Of a stretch of 28,394 nt of DNA, positions 15,186 through 23,299 are shown piece by piece (position 1 is the stretch's first letter; each line of letters opens with the position of its first letter). The notes beneath the pieces were generated by a model. That model ran no database searches and was not told where the DNA came from. It saw only the letters and a program-made list of their open reading frames with translations. Position numbers and translations under genes: made by a program. Origin of the DNA: a virus. The stretch is from IMG/VR virus record IMGVR_UViG_3300046467_001894, positions 1 through 28,394 of that record. One strand, 5' to 3'.

Positions 15186-15284
15186 TTATTGCGTTGGTGC
15201 AACTACTGGTAGCCATCGATACAATCCGTAAAACACGCCAAGCATAATCGAAATGTATATCAGTAGTTTCACTACCACACCCAT
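15186..15284 (-). CDS. 32-aa single-span membrane peptide
   Basis: MGVVVKLLIYISIMLGVFYG and twelve more residues form one membrane span flanked by basic residues. Its ATG lies in the end of the oxygenase gene (13-base overlap) and its stop is five bases before the next start, so it fills the gap exactly. No separate ribosome site is visible. Function unknown. Confidence 0.45.
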   Translation of the reverse strand: MGVVVKLLIYISIMLGVFYGLYRWLPVVAPTQ

Positions 15285-15856
15285 GATACATATGAATATC
15301 TAACCCCTTTTGTGACAGGAGCAATTTGATGTGGGTATAAAAAATTTGAAGGAAATATCAAAATATCTCCTGCCTTTGTCTCTATTGTTTTATCCTCAAA
15401 CATAATCAATTCGCCTCCATCATAATCATCATTCAATATTCCTATGATTGAAAGTATCGGCACACCTTTTCTTTTACCATCAAACAAACTATGAATATGG
15501 TCACAATGATTTTTCATTGTTTGATCTGGGTAGTATCGTATAAACTTTAAAGCAGAGTAGCCATTCCACCCATTATACCAATCAAATTTTAAATACTTTG
15601 CATAATCTAGTATTGTTGCATGTAACTTTTTTATTATGGCTTTATTTATTTTTTCTACTTTATCAGAATATAAACTCTCCCCAGTTACTTCTGGTTCATT
15701 GTTTCCCGAAGGTTTACCCAGTGTGCCACAAAGAGGATAATACCAATCGTGTTTTTCCCAAGCATTAACATTCAATTCTTTTATACAATTGGTACATTCT
15801 TTTTTATCTAAAAAATTCTTTTTGTGAAAAACATAATGTTCTATGTTCTTATTCAT
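15272..15856 (-). CDS. 2-oxoglutarate/Fe(II) oxygenase, prolyl 4-hydroxylase-like
   Basis: 194 residues from the ATG at 15856, which has an AAGGAG site and overlaps the upstream stop (ATGAATAA). The double-stranded beta-helix motif is complete: His117-x-Asp119 (NHCDHIH), distal His176 (YPHQIAP) and Arg186 (GVRYSYVSW) for 2-oxoglutarate. Blocks YDGGELIMFE and KAGDILIFPS are typical of P4H-type enzymes. Members hydroxylate proline or other side chains in proteins. It lies next to tail-fibre genes and a small fibre-associated protein, so a virion protein may be the substrate; that is inference. Confidence 0.85.
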   Translation of the reverse strand: MNKNIEHYVFHKKNFLDKKECTNCIKELNVNAWEKHDWYYPLCGTLGKPSGNNEPEVTGESLYSDKVEKINKAIIKKLHATILDYAKYLKFDWYNGWNGYSALKFIRYYPDQTMKNHCDHIHSLFDGKRKGVPILSIIGILNDDYDGGELIMFEDKTIETKAGDILIFPSNFLYPHQIAPVTKGVRYSYVSWVW

Positions 15857-16163
15857 TCTCCTTCCATTCTGTATTATCTTCATCCCACATATAAACCACA
15901 CCTTCCACTGTAGGTTTTGGTACTAGAGGTTTCCAATCACAAGTTTCCTCAACAAATATACACGAAGGGAAAATTTTAGCAGGAATAAAAGCATCACGAA
16001 CTGAGTCGTAACTACCACCTATGGTGGCAGGGTTTTTTCTAAATTCCCCAGTCAAACTATATTTGACCCAAGAACTTGCATCTTCTAAGCTATCAATGAA
16101 ATCTTGATCGGCAATAATAATGTCTGTAACAATGTTATTTGAATCTATTTTTGCAAAGCTCAT
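15849..16163 (-). CDS. small tail-fibre-associated protein
   Basis: 104 residues. The pattern MSFAKIDSNNIVTDIIIADQ, FRKNPATIGGSYDSVRDAFI, PAKIFPSCIFVEETCDWKPL and YMWDEDNTEW is the one I recognise from a short protein common in cyanophages and other marine phages, commonly next to tail fibres and 2OG oxygenases. It is beta-rich with no export signal. The ribosome site is AAGGAGAAAAT before the ATG at 16163. It follows the glycine-rich fibre gene; a chaperone or fibre-tip role is inferred. Confidence 0.7.
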   Translation of the reverse strand: MSFAKIDSNNIVTDIIIADQDFIDSLEDASSWVKYSLTGEFRKNPATIGGSYDSVRDAFIPAKIFPSCIFVEETCDWKPLVPKPTVEGVVYMWDEDNTEWKENE

Positions 16164-16178
16164 CTATTTATTTTCTCC

Positions 16179-17189
16179 TTATTGTCTAAATTGATAGCGA
16201 ACAATCACAATCCCAGACCCACCATATCCTTGCCAAGCTGATGGAGAGCCCGTCGGACCCATCGTGCCTGCGCCTCCCCCGCCACCAGTATTGTCATCGC
16301 CTCTAGCACTATCAAAATTATAAGTACCACCTGTATACCAGCCACCGTCACCGCCTCCTCCAACACCTCCGGGGGCATGTCTAGTAGAATTTTGTCCGAA
16401 ACCTCCACCACCACCAGCGTATGCAACACTAGCTCCCGATATTGTAGAATATTGTCCCGGCCCACCATCTCCACCAGATGTAGAGTTACCGCCAGTTGTT
16501 CCCATCCCACCGGCGCCTCCCCCGCCACCACCAAAGTAATAAGCTCCATCACCACCACCCGTGTAGCCCTGACCAGCAGTTGCCGAACCGTGGGTAGCAT
16601 GACCAAGACTAGCAGGATACTGGGAGGCGTGTCCCCCACTTGACCCACCACCACTGGGTGCTGCATTATAGGCTGGATTATGTTGATGTCCTCCACCACC
16701 ATGTCCTCCACCATTAGAAGTAATTGAACCAAAAACGCTAGCACCTCCGACACCGGGGAGAGGATGACTACCCTGCCCACCCTGTCCAATTGTAACAGTA
16801 TAGGTTGTTGCTGAAGCTGTCAGTCCAGTTTCTGAAGAAGCACCACCTCCAGATGTTTCATTATTCCAAGAAGACCTGTAACCGCCAGCTCCACCGCCTC
16901 CATCTTGGCCTCCACCTCCCATTGCTCCTGCCCCTCCACCAGCTACTACTAAATAATCTAGAGTGGAATGTCCACCCACTGTGGTGACTATAAAATATCC
17001 AGAGGCAGTAAATGTGTGTATTTTATAATCTCCAGAGGTAGTTACTGAGTTTCCACCAGTAGCCACCATACCGACATAATGAACCCAAGTAGCGCCACCA
17101 CAAATTGATGTTACATTCGCAGCAGTAGTCCCATTAAATGTCGCTATGTTATCTTCTGCGATTCCGTTAATTGTTGCTAGATTTGGCAT
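16179..17189 (-). CDS. glycine-rich tail fibre/adhesin
   Basis: 336 residues. After a short N-terminal part (about 1-75, beta-rich, with FTASGYFIVTTVGG), the sequence HSTLDYLVVAGGGAGAMGGG starts a very glycine-rich domain reaching the C-terminus, with many GGGG runs and aromatic/His interruptions, ending SGIVIVRYQFRQ. This organisation is known from receptor-recognising phage adhesins with polyglycine-II sandwiches and from many marine phage tail proteins. The domain makes local base composition much more GC-rich than the neighbours. An AAGGAACAAT site precedes the ATG. Confidence 0.8.
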   Translation of the reverse strand: MPNLATINGIAEDNIATFNGTTAANVTSICGGATWVHYVGMVATGGNSVTTSGDYKIHTFTASGYFIVTTVGGHSTLDYLVVAGGGAGAMGGGGQDGGGGAGGYRSSWNNETSGGGASSETGLTASATTYTVTIGQGGQGSHPLPGVGGASVFGSITSNGGGHGGGGHQHNPAYNAAPSGGGSSGGHASQYPASLGHATHGSATAGQGYTGGGDGAYYFGGGGGGAGGMGTTGGNSTSGGDGGPGQYSTISGASVAYAGGGGGFGQNSTRHAPGGVGGGGDGGWYTGGTYNFDSARGDDNTGGGGGAGTMGPTGSPSAWQGYGGSGIVIVRYQFRQ

Positions 17190-17198
17190 AATTGTTCC

Positions 17199-18566
17199 TT
17201 AAGCTAAAGTGACGTAGTCAGATGAAGGATTAAAAAATATCATATCAGCGTGAACTGCAAATCCAACTGTTCTAACAGTATCACCGCTACCACTAGGTTT
17301 AGTATGTGTAATTTCACCATCGGTAGTACCCATATAAACAGGTTGTCCCGGTGTAAAATTCCAAAGACTAGCATCCTGAATAAAACTACCTGGTAAGGCT
17401 ACATTCATAAGTTCCCCATCGTTTTTCACTTCCAATGCAACGCCTAATAAATTAATAGCTGCAGCTGAAGTAACATCTGCGTCAGCTTCTTCCCACCTAC
17501 CAGCACTAGAAAGATAAACTAAATCCATTAATGTTGTAGTATATCCTGCAGCAAAAGTAGTTGTTTGTGGGCCGTTAGCTGTATGATCTACTGGCGCACC
17601 ACTAAGAGATAAAGCACCATCCTTCCCAACAGCAAGATGTTCTCCATCAATACTGGCTGCTGCGTAATGCTCCGAATCTATAGCATCATCTGCTATATGG
17701 GCATTATCTATAGAGCCGTCAACGTAGTGTTCTGAATCTATAGCATCATCAGCTATATGCTCATTATCAATACTTCCATCCACATAGTGAACACTATCAA
17801 CGCCATCTTCTATAAGAGTTAGTATTTCCCCAGCAGTTTGATCTGCGGTAGCACTAGCTTCAATAGCATCTAATTTAGTTTGATCAGCAGTTAAGAATGT
17901 ACCCGTAGTCGCTTTGACTGCTACAATACCAGCCAATTCACTATCCATTAATGCACCTGCTGCGGTTACAGTAGTGGCATCAACTGTAGTACCAACAACA
18001 GCCGTACCATCAGCCTTAGTGTAATTTACACATTGAACCGTATCAGCACCAGTTGAAAAAAATTCCGCAACATCTCCAGCTGCAGTTGTGATATCTGCTC
18101 CACCCGGCAAATCCAAATTGGTAGCATGGTGAGTCATTGTTAACACCCCATCAAACTGAAGGAAGAAGTGGCGGTTAGCGGCAACAGTAAAAGCTGTAAA
18201 GCTAGTCGTCCCAGTTACATCAAAATAATCTCCATCAGTATCTATAACAGTAGGCGAAGCGGAAGCTATATCGCCACCCTTATGTCCAGCCTCAAGATCT
18301 TCAGCAAAAGCATTTAATAGTTCTGCTGTCATTCTAAGTTCAATAGCAATACCAGCAGAGTGCCCACCTGATACAGCAACACATGTACAAGTAACCCCCG
18401 AAATAGCAGTAACTTTAACTACTTCATCGGTTAGGGATACATATGTCCAGTCTCCTGCAGCTAGTACAGGAAAAGTTGCAGCTGAAGCTAGATCAAAACT
18501 AGTGGCCCCACCTGATATTGTTGAAGCTAATGTTGTATATGCATTATTCGTAAACTTTACGCCCAT
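17199..18566 (-). CDS. tail fibre protein with ten-residue histidine repeat
   Basis: 455 residues. The N-terminal 110 residues look like an attachment domain for the tail, followed by beta-rich stretches. Residues 227-250 (TADQTKLDAIEASATADQTA) are a common fibre coil motif. Residues 260-312 are a repeat of ten residues, HYVDGSIDNE/HIADDAIDSE, with His at 260, 270, 280, 290, 300 and 310. The C-terminal 140 residues are beta-rich. The ribosome site AAAGGAGTACAGTT precedes the ATG. It is probably a trimeric receptor-binding or shaft fibre. Confidence 0.8.
   Translation of the reverse strand: MGVKFTNNAYTTLASTISGGATSFDLASAATFPVLAAGDWTYVSLTDEVVKVTAISGVTCTCVAVSGGHSAGIAIELRMTAELLNAFAEDLEAGHKGGDIASASPTVIDTDGDYFDVTGTTSFTAFTVAANRHFFLQFDGVLTMTHHATNLDLPGGADITTAAGDVAEFFSTGADTVQCVNYTKADGTAVVGTTVDATTVTAAGALMDSELAGIVAVKATTGTFLTADQTKLDAIEASATADQTAGEILTLIEDGVDSVHYVDGSIDNEHIADDAIDSEHYVDGSIDNAHIADDAIDSEHYAAASIDGEHLAVGKDGALSLSGAPVDHTANGPQTTTFAAGYTTTLMDLVYLSSAGRWEEADADVTSAAAINLLGVALEVKNDGELMNVALPGSFIQDASLWNFTPGQPVYMGTTDGEITHTKPSGSGDTVRTVGFAVHADMIFFNPSSDYVTLA
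17637..17789 (-). repeat. 30/60-bp coding tandem repeat in tail fibre
   Basis: Two near-identical 60-bp units plus a diverged third encode the ten-residue histidine-spaced repeat of the tail fibre gene (residues 260-310). Because the units are in frame and encode conserved residues, this is protein-level repetition rather than a CRISPR or regulatory repeat. Such units can expand or contract by slippage and change fibre length. Confidence 0.8.
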
Positions 18567-18595
18567 AACTGTACTCCTTTAAATAATGGGGATTA

Positions 18596-19018
18596 TTAAG
18601 ATATGGTGATAGTCCACGTAATAGTAATTGAGTCTGATGCAGCTTTATTAACTACTGAGAATACAGTACGCGCAAGCATATCGCCAGTTGTAGCATGATC
18701 AAAAATACCGGCTTCAGTAATAGCACCTGTACCATCACCAGCTGCCCAAGTACATGCATATGCAATTGTATTAGTTGAAACAGTAGTACTTGTTAAAGGA
18801 TTTCTGTCAAGTTCAGCCGTTAAAGTAGTATCTCCTGCAGCTGCTGCAGTAGCGCTAGTACCTAATGCCATATGTGTCATTACTGTGTTCGCATTGTTCA
18901 TTCTATCAGCTACCCAGTTTTTACCGGCCGTTACTACTAAATTATTTGTTTCTTGAACTACTACGTCATTTAGTGAAATAGTTAGTGCACCTGTTAATCG
19001 TAAATCATCGTTGATCAT
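18596..19018 (-). CDS. conserved phage tail/fibre-associated protein (140 aa)
   Basis: 140 residues, beta-rich. The order of blocks (NNLVVTAGKNWVADRMN, MTHMALGTSATAAAAGDTTL, ELDRNPL, GTGAITEAGIFDHATTGDML and a final TITWTITIS) is the pattern I recognise from a widely distributed phage and prophage protein near tail fibre genes. An AGGAG site lies before the ATG at 19018. It probably forms part of the tail tip or fibre base. No catalytic motif is present. Confidence 0.75.
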   Translation of the reverse strand: MINDDLRLTGALTISLNDVVVQETNNLVVTAGKNWVADRMNNANTVMTHMALGTSATAAAAGDTTLTAELDRNPLTSTTVSTNTIAYACTWAAGDGTGAITEAGIFDHATTGDMLARTVFSVVNKAASDSITITWTITIS

Positions 19019-19030
19019 TTTTTTAAACTC

Positions 19031-19882
19031 CTAGTTTAATTTAACTGTGTTTAACGGAATCGCATTCAGAACCCCGCCTGTAACATAACTTAAGTTTATT
19101 GTATCAGAGACAGTCGCTGTATCGCTACTGTTTTTGGAAAAATGGTCGGCCAGTACTTCTGACAGACTTAGTGAATCATAATAAGTAGCTAATGACATAA
19201 AAATTGAATCCGTACAACCAATTGAGTCAGACGCGCCTTTACCTAAACTATAGTTATCAGTATCACTGAATGTAAAAGCGTCTGTAAAATTTTTACCTGG
19301 TGTCAGTGCTGTTATGTCTGAGATACCAAAAAAATCAACCTGATCATTACCTTTAGTTAACGCAAACTGGGAGTCGCTCGCATTTAATATACTTGTATTA
19401 AGTACAAACGTACCCAGTGGATTAGTTTCACTATCTGTTAATACAATAGGGTCATTAAAGTTTCTGACGTAGCCCCAAGCTTGGGCAACTACGTCACTCA
19501 TACTATAACTATCAGCTACAGGATGTTCATACAACAGCCCGAGAATATCCGACATTGTAGCAACATTACCTTTAGTTCCAGTGTAATCTTTATCTATTAA
19601 TACTCCATCATCTACAGCGAAACCATCTGCTAGATATTTAGCTAATACTTTAGCGGCCGTATCTGAAACAGTGACGCTATCTGAAGGTACTTTAGATGGA
19701 TGTACTGCTGCAACATCCAGTAGTGCAAAGACGTCACTTAATGCTGGTTTTACTATTGCAAATTCATGCGAATCAGCTAAAGGAATTGAAAAATAAAATT
19801 CCCTATTTTTACTATCGTACTCTAGTACGATCTCTACATCAGCATTAACATAACTAATATCTGCAGAAATTTTAGAACTCAT
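19031..19882 (-). CDS. repetitive tail protein with SDS/SDT-type repeats
   Basis: 283 residues with a loose repeat of about 25-30 residues marked by VSDTA, MSDILGLLYEHPVADSYSMSD, LTDSETN, FSDTDNYSLG, CTDSIF and VSDTINLSY. Each unit pairs a Ser-Asp step with hydrophobic positions, suggesting a stack of small beta elements. Proteins of this kind occur among marine phage tail genes. The ATG overlaps the upstream stop as TAATG. Structural role inferred. Confidence 0.7.
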   Translation of the reverse strand: MSSKISADISYVNADVEIVLEYDSKNREFYFSIPLADSHEFAIVKPALSDVFALLDVAAVHPSKVPSDSVTVSDTAAKVLAKYLADGFAVDDGVLIDKDYTGTKGNVATMSDILGLLYEHPVADSYSMSDVVAQAWGYVRNFNDPIVLTDSETNPLGTFVLNTSILNASDSQFALTKGNDQVDFFGISDITALTPGKNFTDAFTFSDTDNYSLGKGASDSIGCTDSIFMSLATYYDSLSLSEVLADHFSKNSSDTATVSDTINLSYVTGGVLNAIPLNTVKLN

Positions 19883-20259
19883 TAGAAGTCCGCCCTTACT
19901 TTAAATTTCATTCTATCAAATAAAGTTAAGACGCCTCCAGCAGTATAATTTAATGAAATTTCGCCTTCATAAGTACCCGCAGCAACATCCAAAGTCGTAG
20001 CACCCCATGGCATATAACATTTTCCATTTGTATACGGAGCAACTTTTACACAAGTCATCGTATCTAAAACGGTTGTAGCACCTAAAGCACGGAATTTTAC
20101 TGTAACTGTGGGATCGGAAATATCAATGACAGCCCATGTAGTTGAGTCGTCAGGGTCTAGAGTAAGACCGGATGCGGCGGTGGTGTTGTCTTTTAATGTT
20201 AAATTGATCTCTGGCTTAGTATCACTAGCCACGAGATTAATAGTTTCATAGTATGCCAT
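19882..20259 (-). CDS. small beta-sandwich tail protein (125 aa)
   Basis: 125 residues, predicted beta-sandwich. The blocks KPEINLTLKDNTTAA, ISDPTVTVKFRALGATTVLD and GTYEGEISLNYTAGGVLTLF then MKFKVRAD resemble short baseplate-upper or Ig-like phage proteins. An AGGAGTTAAC site precedes the ATG. It begins the run of tail-tip genes after an 83-bp gap. Confidence 0.7.
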   Translation of the reverse strand: MAYYETINLVASDTKPEINLTLKDNTTAASGLTLDPDDSTTWAVIDISDPTVTVKFRALGATTVLDTMTCVKVAPYTNGKCYMPWGATTLDVAAGTYEGEISLNYTAGGVLTLFDRMKFKVRADF

Positions 20260-20309
20260 TGTTAACTCCTTAGGAGGTTGTTCTCAGCATTGGCAATGTT
20301 TGCAGGTGT

Positions 20310-20337
20310 AGAATACTCTAATACTTTATAAAGTCAA
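20310..20337 (-). promoter_or_regulatory. candidate leftward sigma-70-like promoter
   Basis: On the minus strand TTGACT is followed after 16 bases by TATTCT, in the 83-bp gap before the small beta-sandwich gene. A perfect 12-bp palindrome, ACTTTATAAAGT (20323-20334), covers the spacer next to the -35 box and could be an operator. The -10 match is 4 of 6, so this is tentative. Confidence 0.3.
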
Positions 20338-20342
20338 ATTAA

Positions 20343-21023
20343 TTACACAAATCCATTATCCTCTAATTTAGTATTAACTTCTATTTCGTTATTACCCCAC
20401 ATGCCAGAATTAATAAGTTGCTTACAGCTAGCTTCATACCGCAAATAATAAGTGTTATTTTCGTCTTTCATATCTCCACTAGTAGTAACATGTGCTTTAT
20501 ACGCAGAGTAATTTAGTAGTGCTTCTGTGTATACTTCATTTATTTTTAAATCTACGTAAGTTGTTTTAGCTTTTTTTGGAGCTGCTGCATATTTTAAAAG
20601 AATTTGAGTACGCTTCGGTAATTCCGCGTCTGTGCCTTTAATAACTGCTTTGAATGGCTCAGGTATAAGAATAGACACATGCTGATCTACTTTTTGTACT
20701 AGCTTTACTGAGTCATCTTTAATAGCTACCTCTACAAAATCTGAAGCATAGTATGCATAAATAGGAACAAGAAAATCCGAAGGTAAAGTAAACTCTTCTC
20801 CGTCTAATGGGTTGTCCATTTCATATGTTTTTACCATTAAATGAAATCGTTTGTGTAAAGCTAAGTTAGCTAAATTTACATAATTAATAAATTTGTTTTG
20901 GTTAACTACCTGTACTGCAGAAGGCGATGGGCTTGGGTTAGAAGACATGTCTCCAACACTAGCAATAGCAAGCTTACTGCATTCTCCAGTAGTTAAGTAA
21001 TCAACATATTCAGAAACTTTCAT
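20343..21023 (-). CDS. head-tail adaptor/connector candidate
   Basis: 226 residues from the ATG at 21023 with an AAAGGA site eight bases upstream; a TTG ten codons earlier lies in the leader. The protein is helical at the start (KVSEYVDYLTTGE, VNLANLALHKRFHLMVKTYEM), then has FTLPSDFLVPIYAYY and a beta segment, then two C-terminal helices. This layout resembles podophage adaptor proteins (T7 gp11 class; N4 gp67 holds the same relative place next to TerL). The assignment rests on pattern and position. Confidence 0.55.
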   Translation of the reverse strand: MKVSEYVDYLTTGECSKLAIASVGDMSSNPSPSPSAVQVVNQNKFINYVNLANLALHKRFHLMVKTYEMDNPLDGEEFTLPSDFLVPIYAYYASDFVEVAIKDDSVKLVQKVDQHVSILIPEPFKAVIKGTDAELPKRTQILLKYAAAPKKAKTTYVDLKINEVYTEALLNYSAYKAHVTTSGDMKDENNTYYLRYEASCKQLINSGMWGNNEIEVNTKLEDNGFV

Positions 21024-21044
21024 ACTAATATCCTTTAAGAAGGA

Positions 21045-21111
21045 GGTAGGCAAGAGTACCGAAACCCTTACCTACCCGGGAGGAAGCACAACTCGTTGAG
21101 AGGACGAGTTG
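21045..21111 (-). promoter_or_regulatory. two hairpins in the TerL 3' untranslated gap
   Basis: The gap after TerL holds two inverted repeats. One pairs 21089-21096 with 21104-21111 (8 bp, 7-nt loop), and the same 7-base arm recurs at 21114-21120, allowing alternative pairing. The other pairs 21045-21054 with 21067-21076 (10 bp, 12-nt loop); its only mismatch is a G-U wobble in the leftward RNA but C-A in the opposite RNA. No U-run follows either, so they look like RNA processing, stability or attenuation structures rather than simple terminators. Confidence 0.55.
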
Positions 21112-21121
21112 GCACGAGTTA

Positions 21122-22723
21122 CTAAACAAAATAAGAACTATCTCCTGCTTTCTTGGTACTACCATCATCACCCCACATAACTGAGTTTTCTAATTCGTCA
21201 TCTTCCGGTGCTTGTGGTCCTACTTCACTTGGTTTCCACGCATTTAATTCTGCCAACATTGTGATCGTATCTATGTGATCATCGTGTTTACTTTTAAACC
21301 CCTTAAGAGTAGCTAAAGATAACTCAAAAAGCAACTCTACAAGTTCTTCACTATCTTTTAATTCTTCAGGCAACCATATTTTTTTAGATTTAAATAGCGG
21401 AACAGCATTCTGCTGAAACCTACTCATTTTATCTTTAGTAGGCCTAATACCTATTGTATTACTATTTCTTCCCTTGGACAAAGTAAAGTAATTATTACGT
21501 TGTCCCATTTCATTTTGAATCCAACTGATAAAACCGCCTTGTTGCCCAGTAACTTCAATACCTACTTCTTGTGGTCTGTATTCTTGAACTAACCGAAATA
21601 GCTCATCTATTGTATGATCCATCAGGGCCCGCTTACAATATCCATCCACCCAAAGCCAATCCCCGTTATTATTGTACGCCCATACATTGATTACACTAAA
21701 GTCAGCATGCTGTTTATCACTAGTTGCAAAATCAGTAGTTATATAAAAATTATAGGCACCCATATTTTTCAATACGTTACTGCGTTTATACCAAATTATA
21801 TCTGAATCTTTAATTAACCGGTCTTCTTCTGATGTAATACGTAACATTAACTCCTGGTTAAATGAGTCTAGTTGTCCGGCGCCCTTAGACTTAGTATATT
21901 GGTTATTTACATAATCATAACTAAACCTATCTTCCCAAGCCCCTTTAAACTCTTCACGAGAGCACGGGAATGTCTCACAAACCGGATATACATTAACGTA
22001 CCAGACGCCCGATTCAATTGCTTTATATAGAGGATCTTTAGCATTAAACGGAGTTCCAGACCAAATAATTTTCCTCTTATTAGGATGTAACGCATAGTCA
22101 ATGGCCGAGTAAACAGTATTTTCAACATTTTCAATAATTGTCGCGGACCTAGCATCTTCATCTCCTAATAAATCATCAAGTACTGCAAGTTGTGGTCTCG
22201 TGTTCAATTCCACTGTACCACGAACACCTGTCTTTGCTCCATGTCCTGTAACAACAAATTCTTTGCCTTCAGCATTTTTAAAATACCATCTGATATCAGT
22301 AAATCTAGTAGTTGAAACATATCGTTTTAAAAACTCACTTTGCTCACATCGGCGCTCTAGACGAAGTCGCATTTTCTTAACACCATTCTCAATACTATCT
22401 GAAAGATACAAAGCATAATCTACTGTGCCAAATCCCGGAATAGACCCATAAACAGCTATATACAAGAATAAATACTCAGCAAATATAGTTGTTTTAGCCA
22501 AACCACGCGCGCACATGTTGGCCGTGTTTTCTTTTTTACCTGCTATTTTATCCAACATTTTATAATGGATTATAGGAGTTTTATTTTCTTCTCCTTTTTC
22601 TCCATTAACTAACTTAATAAAAGACACGAATTCTAAAGCAAACTCACTAGGTACGTAAGTAGGATCATCATCGTAATCAATGTCATTAAGCCATTCATCT
22701 ACTGTTTTTTTAACTAGGGACAT
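21122..22723 (-). CDS. terL: terminase large subunit
   Basis: 533 residues, packaging motor ATPase-nuclease. The Walker A-like P-loop is CARGLAKTT (71-79), Walker B VLDD (181-184), and the coupling motif SGTP (222-225). The C-terminal RNase H-like nuclease has Asp331 (ITTDFATSD), Glu390 (VGIEVTG) and Asp481/Asp482/Asp485 (KHDDHID). Length and motifs fit N4-like and related podophage terminases. The ribosome site GAGGTG precedes the ATG. It binds the portal during packaging. A 40-aa membrane peptide gene and FabZ come before it in the operon. Confidence 0.92.
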   Translation of the reverse strand: MSLVKKTVDEWLNDIDYDDDPTYVPSEFALEFVSFIKLVNGEKGEENKTPIIHYKMLDKIAGKKENTANMCARGLAKTTIFAEYLFLYIAVYGSIPGFGTVDYALYLSDSIENGVKKMRLRLERRCEQSEFLKRYVSTTRFTDIRWYFKNAEGKEFVVTGHGAKTGVRGTVELNTRPQLAVLDDLLGDEDARSATIIENVENTVYSAIDYALHPNKRKIIWSGTPFNAKDPLYKAIESGVWYVNVYPVCETFPCSREEFKGAWEDRFSYDYVNNQYTKSKGAGQLDSFNQELMLRITSEEDRLIKDSDIIWYKRSNVLKNMGAYNFYITTDFATSDKQHADFSVINVWAYNNNGDWLWVDGYCKRALMDHTIDELFRLVQEYRPQEVGIEVTGQQGGFISWIQNEMGQRNNYFTLSKGRNSNTIGIRPTKDKMSRFQQNAVPLFKSKKIWLPEELKDSEELVELLFELSLATLKGFKSKHDDHIDTITMLAELNAWKPSEVGPQAPEDDELENSVMWGDDGSTKKAGDSSYFV

Positions 22724-22737
22724 TATTCACCTCACGT

Positions 22738-22860
22738 TTACCCAAATGGGCTATCGAACCAACCCATCATTATTGTAATAAGAAAGTTATTGGTTAGCAG
22801 AGTTAATGTATTAATTGCTATCATCCAAATTAACCATTTAAAAATTACTGGCTTAATCAT
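22738..22860 (-). CDS. 40-aa membrane peptide before terL
   Basis: 40 residues with one or two hydrophobic stretches (VIFKWLIWMIAINTLTLL, NFLITIMMGWF). A good AAAGGA ribosome site sits at the end of FabZ, and the ATG begins one base after the FabZ stop. It fills the gap between FabZ and terL almost completely. No family is known; a membrane location for a neighbour of FabZ is notable but proves no link. Confidence 0.5.
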   Translation of the reverse strand: MIKPVIFKWLIWMIAINTLTLLTNNFLITIMMGWFDSPFG

Positions 22861-22861
22861 A

Positions 22862-23299
22862 TTATTCCTTTATGTTATTTATTATAACGGATGTCCATGT
22901 AGCTTGAGTTATTAATACGTCATCAACATATGCTTTACCAGAAAATTTAGCATATTTGGATAAGTTAGTAGTGATATTTATATCAAATTTTATTTGATCT
23001 CCAGGAAGTGCAGGTTTAATAAATTTAACCTTATCTACCGTGGCTACATAAACTAATTGTCCTTTATCTAGATTGGCACAACCAAATAGTAGCCCTCCAG
23101 ATTGAAACATCCCCTCTAATATAAGTACTCCTGGCATAATAGGAAAATCGGGGAAATGCCCACTAAAATAAGGCTCGTTATGTGATACATTTTTTAAAGT
23201 AACTATATTTGTATCAGTTTTACTTATAACTTTGTCTACCATAAGAAACGGGTATTTATGCGGAAGTGTTTTAAGTATGTCTGAAACGTTATTTTTCAT
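22862..23299 (-). CDS. fabZ: FabZ-type 3-hydroxyacyl-ACP dehydratase
   Basis: 145 residues, a single hot-dog domain of the usual FabZ length (about 150). It would dehydrate 3-hydroxyacyl-ACP to trans-2-enoyl-ACP. The active site is intact: His48 in FSGHFPDFPIMPGVLILEG and Glu62, fourteen residues apart as in E. coli FabZ (54 and 68). The start LPHKYPFLMVDKV is also typical. I use the ATG at 23299 with GAGGT upstream; the codon before it is a TTG. It overlaps the end of the candidate small terminase gene and lies just upstream of terL, far from the ACP-ketoacyl synthase pair. Confidence 0.92.
   Translation of the reverse strand: MKNNVSDILKTLPHKYPFLMVDKVISKTDTNIVTLKNVSHNEPYFSGHFPDFPIMPGVLILEGMFQSGGLLFGCANLDKGQLVYVATVDKVKFIKPALPGDQIKFDINITTNLSKYAKFSGKAYVDDVLITQATWTSVIINNIKE

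Noticed and set aside
16205-16789. Minus-strand 194-codon frame inside the glycine-rich fibre gene
   Set aside because: Shadow of GGN/GGC-rich codons in another frame; no start signals and an implausible product.
17637-17789. Tandem repeats as a CRISPR array
   Set aside because: Units are in frame, contiguous without unique spacers, and encode conserved fibre residues.
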